From positions 1 through 39,801 of the forward strand of contig JAKNDB010000030.1 in NCBI GenBank assembly GCA_024305405.1: 39,801 bases of DNA, given 5' to 3'. The notes below the pieces were generated by a model. The model saw nothing but the letters and a program-made list of their open reading frames with translations, was not told the origin of the DNA and made no database searches. Shown here in pieces: positions 35,604 to 39,801 of this stretch. The stretch is from Dirofilaria immitis (Eukaryota > Nematoda > Chromadorea > Rhabditida > Onchocercidae). The translations under genes were made by a program, and so were the position numbers. Positions within the stretch are counted from its first letter, which is position 1. The number at the start of each line of letters is the position of its first letter.

Positions 35604-37854
35604 CTAATATATTTCAGATCAAAAAAGATTTAATAAAAACACAAATGACAAATCAAGAAATTTAGTAAATTATCCATTGATCGAGAATATTTACTATTAT
35701 AGTAATTGATACATTATAATCATAATATTTATTGTTCCTAACAAGAATCATCTAAAAAATTGCCACTGTAATTTCTTTTCTCATATAAATACTATAAAAT
35801 AAATAATATATATACAATCTGCTCTTCATATTTAATTCATTCCACAATTTGATTTCACTGAAAGAGTAAGTTACTAATATTCAAATGACATATTAAGAAT
35901 TGCTGAACCATTCATAGTTTAATTGACGGAATGTTACTGATTAAACTAAAGATGTGAAATGTCAAATTTGAAGAAATAGTTCATTTAGAGATTTGGAGAG
36001 AGGAAAACAGAATATTCTGCTATCTAAATTACCTTTATAAAAGATTCAATAAATGTAAAAAAATAGATAATTTTCAAAAACGACCAAAGTTTTTGTAAAG
36101 GAAGATTCTTTAAATGGCAAATATGTTATAGTGAGATTGATGGTTGCAAAAATTTTGAAACTTACAAAACTCCAATCTAATATGTAAATTATATTATTAA
36201 ATGACGAACTTTGGAGAGAAATACGATTTTCTAAAGGAAATATTTTCTAAAAGATGAGAACTGAGCAATAATTAATAATAATAGCTATTGAATTAAATAA
36301 ATTTTGATTTTCTTTTTGAAAGAAGTATTTATGCCTCTAATATTGTCATTCAATCATAATAAATAACGAAAATTTCAAGATAGTAATATTTGTACAATAA
36401 AACGCTCATTTGTTTCTGTTTAACAAATATTTCATTATTATTTATTGAGTGCTCAATACTTTAATTAAATATCACTTGTAGTATTTTAGTTACTTTTATT
36501 AAATACACATGGTGTTGTATGCAACCGAAAATGCTAACAATTAACCCTAAGCTTGGAGGAAAAAATAAGCTAAGCATAGCATTGCTAAAAGTATTGATTT
36601 AGATTTTATTCCTTGCTCCTGCTATTATAATGAAGAAACTATACTAACAAAACAGGGAGAATTGTTAAAAATAATCAAGTTAGAAGGTTATTTTCTCTGC
36701 TGATAATTATATTGACCTTTGAATGGAGATTAGAAAAAGCATATTGAAGAACATAACTTATATTTTACTTAATTACTTGTTATCTGTTGATATTTAATCT
36801 CTCTTGAACATTTTGCTATTGTCGATTGGATATCTATTTTTTGAGCCTTTGTTGATCAACATTAGGATAATTAAACCAGCAAGTACTTTTAAAACGAGAA
36901 TTCTATTTCAGAATTCTTAAAAATTAAGATGGGTCATCAAAAGTTGTATTGAAATTTCATATTTCGCTTGTTTTCTGGATCATTTAAATTGGAAATAAAA
37001 ATCAATATCTTGTCGCCCCAATATCCATTCTATATATTTTTCCTCCGAAAAACTGATAAATATACGATTTTCTCGAGGATGAAAAAACAAATATTTTCTC
37101 TTAATAAGCTCAAGCAACAGACAAAATGAAAGCAAAAAGAAAAACGAGGCAGTAATAAATAGGTTTATAAGAAATTTAATTGAAATTACCAAAGTCTTGG
37201 AAGACAATTCTCTTCACTACACCATTGGAGAATTGAGAAAAACAAACAATTTCTCATATTTTGTTTATAAGTTTCAATGGAATGAACGCTGTATGAAATA
37301 TTGGCTTGCTATGGTTCGTTTGACAAATGATAAAACTAAACTAGTCATATCATAATATTTTAAGTGAAAAAATCCGTTGATTTATTTTTGGTTTTAAACC
37401 AGTTATTCCAGTCGAAATGCTTTTATTCAATAATTATCGAATAATATATTCAATGTATCATATTCAGCAATTATCAAAACTTCAAATAATACATTATATT
37501 ATTATCAATATCCTACAATAATGATGGGAATTTCTTGTTGCATGGCCATAGTTTATATTATATGGTCATCAAGATATAGCAAATTTTTAATTAGCAATAT
37601 TGAACAGAATTTTATTTTTTGGACCGTTTTAGTTTTCGACGAGTGGATTAAGATTGTTTCCACATAATTTGGTTATTTCCGAATAATTTTATGCTTTTGT
37701 TTTCTGCGTATGTAGCTTTTTTAATGATAAATTTATCCGAGTTCATTTGTAAAAGATGCTCTTGAAATTTTAAAATCCTTTTTTTTTTATATATATACAG
37801 AATATGAGAAAATTAGCAGAAGTTGTTTTGCGCATTTATGAATCATAAACCATT
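35604..37854. repeat. Right spacer: rearranged copy of trehalase downstream DNA
   Basis: 35670-36413 aligns in the same orientation with 3655-4790 (the trehalase 3' flank and last exon). 37255-37450 aligns with 3361-3620, in inverted order relative to the first locus. Between them (36.4-37.25 kb) and from 37.48 to 37.85 kb I see no recognisable feature. Confidence 0.6.
36340..36413 (-). pseudogene. Trehalase last-exon remnant
   Basis: On the minus strand this resembles the start of the trehalase terminal exon (TNGVILDLLVNYYDRMTIA) with base changes, including a TGA stop in place of the aligned Arg codon. The flank beyond it (36330 down to 35670) also matches the trehalase 3' flank, which supports common descent. 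No other trehalase exon was found here, so only the 3' end was duplicated or survives. Confidence 0.6.
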
Positions 37855-37997
37855 AAAAATGCATTGCATCGTCAAAACCACTCAATTCTCTCCATAACTT
37901 TGGGTCACCAATGAATGTTGACAATGGTAGTTGGAACAAATTTACAGTAGTCCAATGGGCTACTGAGAATGGTTCTGTTTGTCGGAGCAGCTTTTGT
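37855..37997 (-). mobile_element. BEL/Pao retrotransposon gag fragment
   Basis: The minus strand is open and reads KQKLLRQTEPF, VNLFQLPLSTFIGDPKLW then REFSGFDDAMH, followed by TAA. The LP..P.F.GDP..W.EF pattern is the hallmark of the BEL/Pao gag-related domain (DUF1759 type). About 45 codons remain, and no protease, reverse transcriptase or LTR is seen next to it. The fragment abuts the boundary of the right outer arm at 37998. Confidence 0.65.
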
Positions 37998-38633
37998 TTC
38001 ATTTTTGCTTAGTTGTTGAAGAATTAGATCAAAATCATTCTTATATCTGTTTAGAGTTGCAAAAATTCTTTGTCGTTATTTATTAATTTTGTAAAAATTG
38101 TTTCGCTGACAACGTTCGCATATTTCTCTTCTTCTTCTTTTGCGGGATCGTAATTCTAAATTTAATCAATTTCTGGTGATTAATTCAAAATTATTAATGA
38201 ATACTAGAAAAAAGTGATTTTTTGCTTGATGATCCTTCTTTGTGTCGTATTGTTGATACATTTATCTTTTTATTACTATTAATCTGGAGACATCAGATCC
38301 GTTTTTTTTTGCCTGTTCAATATTAATCATTAAACCTAGTAGGTATTATCCCGATTTGCAGCACTGAAATACGTGCAAGAAAAGTTTTCTGTGTTGTGAT
38401 ACAGATGAATTTTGGAAAGGAAGAATTTATTATTTGAGGAAGAAATTTATTCCCTTCTTTCTAAAAAATATAAGATAAAATAAAGTATCATAATATCATG
38501 ATTGAAATTGATCGATTGATTGTAGTAGAGATGATTTTCGTATAGGTACGAGTTTGGAATGGATTGAAGAAATTGGTTACCGAATGAATTGAATGATTGC
38601 TGCTATTGCTTAATTGTGTGACCATTGCTTGAA
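37998..38633 (-). repeat. Outer inverted repeat, right arm
   Basis: Reverse complement of 27521-28158, almost identical. On its far side (38634) it cuts straight into exon 7 of a receptor pseudogene, so the repeat boundary is also a breakpoint of that gene. Confidence 0.92.
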
Positions 38634-39541
38634 AGTTTGTGTGGCGAAACGATTCAAACGCAAGGATCATAACAAAAACAGCTATTCGCATGTGAAAATA
38701 AATAACACTGAAAATTTCATTAAGAAAAATTCATTACAGCGAATAGTAAAAATAATCTATTACGGAATAAGTGAATAAATTCTTAACTATTCATCTGATA
38801 AAATTAGTTCCAAGCGGCTTGCATTTTTTTATTTTAATCGATCCTACAACAGCAAGTAATTTCATTTAAACACTCTTAATTCAACTTAAAATGCCAGATG
38901 AAATATATGATTTTTGAAAATTTAAATGAAACTGCTTTATCAGTTTATTTACCAGGAAAATCATATCTTATGTTTTAACACTGTGTTATTCTGATAAATA
39001 CCAGCTTGATAGTAATATAGATGATCAAAAGTTTGCCAAGTTTCAAATTTTCAAAAACTTTGCCATCAGGGCAGCAATGAACTGTGCAATAAATAATTTG
39101 ATATGAGTCAGAGTGTAAGGCAAAAAATTTTTGGATTACGTATCGATTAAGATCATAAAACTACCCCAAGGAAATGTTGAAATATGTAGCAAGACGTAAT
39201 CAGGTGTCTGATTTCTTTAAAAAAATAGACAAATAATGGGTTTTATTGAAGTCAATAAGGTATGTAGGAATATAAAAAAAACATCTGTGGAAATTGGAGT
39301 TGGGCAATTTTACATCTAACATAAATATTGAAATTGCATTAATGAAAGATTTTAAAACTGTTCATAATGTCGACAGATATATTTCGAAGTCATGAATTTT
39401 AAATAGATATAAACAGAAGATTTGAAAAATAATGATAAACTCATTTCTCACAAATTTCCTGATCTAGAAAATAAATTTCACGTAATTCAAGTAAGAAACT
39501 ATAACTGCACAAAGCACTAAAACATGAAGCCAAATAGCTCC
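38634..39541 (-). pseudogene. Receptor copy 3: truncated and internally deleted
   Basis: Minus-strand remnants in gene order: exon 3 (39541-39446, starting at GAIWLHVLVLCAVIVSYL and carrying a TAG stop), exon 4 (39214-39064, 151 bases, TAA stop after MILIDT), exon 5 start (38843-38797) and exon 7 start (38691-38634, MRIAVFVMILAFESFRH). The rest of exon 5, intron 5 and exon 6 are deleted, so exon 5 runs into intron 6. Exons 1-2 are absent. Splice sites have decayed: the exon 4 donor is GC and the exon 7 acceptor is AC. Exon 7 is cut off by the outer inverted repeat. These are substitution and deletion lesions, so this is a true pseudogene. Exon 4 is closer to copy 2 than to copy 1. Confidence 0.88.
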
Positions 39542-39757
39542 ATAAAAATCTAGGGCTACGTTATACAAGGTTAACTTAGAATCTCTACAATTTATACATA
39601 TAATGCTTATTTCATTTACTCATATAGAAATAAAAGAATTTGAAATAACAAAGGAAAATAATTATATATATCAAAGGTTCTAATTGATCACTTTATTTTT
39701 CGACAAAAAAATGATTATGCATGACAAATTTATTCGTTTTATCCATAATTTTTGATT
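39542..39757 (-). repeat. 3' flank of receptor copy 4 fused to copy 3
   Basis: Reverse complement of the receptor 3' flank (compare 18791-19075). At about 39541-39550 it switches within GATTTTTATG to exon 3 of copy 3, skipping the spacer and exons 1-2. A two-base overlap (TG) at the switch fits end-joining. Confidence 0.75.
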
Positions 39758-39801
39758 CTAGCATCCGAATTGATTTGTCATTTGCAAGCTCTCTTTGTTC
39801 T
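39758..39801 (-). CDS. Receptor copy 4, partial C-terminal end
   Basis: The last codons of a minus-strand receptor read KESLQMTNQFGC and stop at TAG (39760-39758), matching the exon 7 end of copy 1 (KESLQITNQFKC). The gene continues past the window end, so nothing can be said about its integrity. Confidence 0.75.
   Translation of the reverse strand, partial: NKESLQMTNQFGC

Noticed and set aside
36853..36880. Further partial SL1-like match on the minus strand
   Set aside because: Only the 5' ten or so bases agree and the rest does not. In AT-rich DNA this is within chance.

Overview
The window is nuclear DNA of an AT-rich nematode, most likely a filarial worm that carries or once carried Wolbachia. 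Genes are split into short exons with GT..AG introns, and 3' splice sites follow the nematode TTTTCAG form. The only well-conserved gene with a known function is an animal-type trehalase. A family of seven-transmembrane chemoreceptor-like genes is present in several states of decay. One block is a decayed piece of a bacterial rpoC gene (Wolbachia-like), another is a decayed piece of nematode mitochondrial nad4, and near-perfect copies of the nematode spliced leader SL1 occur. The species cannot be named from the sequence alone.

Layout. 1-280 duplicates the 3' flank of the receptor gene at 26.1 kb, so a further receptor copy probably lies just before the window. 281-~1090 (minus) is the rpoC fragment, inserted exactly where that duplication ends. 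~1.15-4.5 kb is non-coding and folds into imperfect inverted repeats. 4563-9429 (minus) is a 12-exon trehalase whose motifs and splice sites are intact but whose reading frame is broken by several one-base indels, mostly missing A or T in homopolymers. A 4-copy, ~143-bp minisatellite fills its eighth intron. 9.4-15 kb is mostly featureless apart from a (GCT)n tract and a possible solo LTR near 13.3-13.95 kb. 15.0-26.1 kb is a tandem duplication (period ~6.2 kb) of a 7-exon receptor gene: copy 1 at 16511-18790 is broken, copy 2 at 23226-26043 is nearly intact, and older remnants lie between them. The nad4 NUMT (22.48-23.07 kb) sits in the 5' region of copy 2 only.

27.5-38.6 kb is a nested inverted duplication. 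The outer arms (27521-28158 and 37998-38633) and inner arms (30165-31690 and 34060-35603) are almost identical. The 2.4-kb loop between the inner arms holds a third, older copy of the inner-arm sequence. All three copies carry an SL1-like 22-mer. The right spacer carries a remnant of the trehalase 3' end and a BEL/Pao retrotransposon gag fragment. 38634-39801 (minus) holds a decayed receptor copy joined directly to the 3' flank of another receptor gene that runs off the window end.

In function, the window offers one metabolic enzyme (trehalose to glucose) and a set of sensory receptors. Its main interest is as a rearrangement-prone region that has collected endosymbiont, organelle and retroelement DNA. 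Homopolymer-length differences recur in the trehalase exons, the minisatellite units and receptor exon 4, so uncorrected sequencing indels are a real possibility and frameshifts should be read with that in mind.
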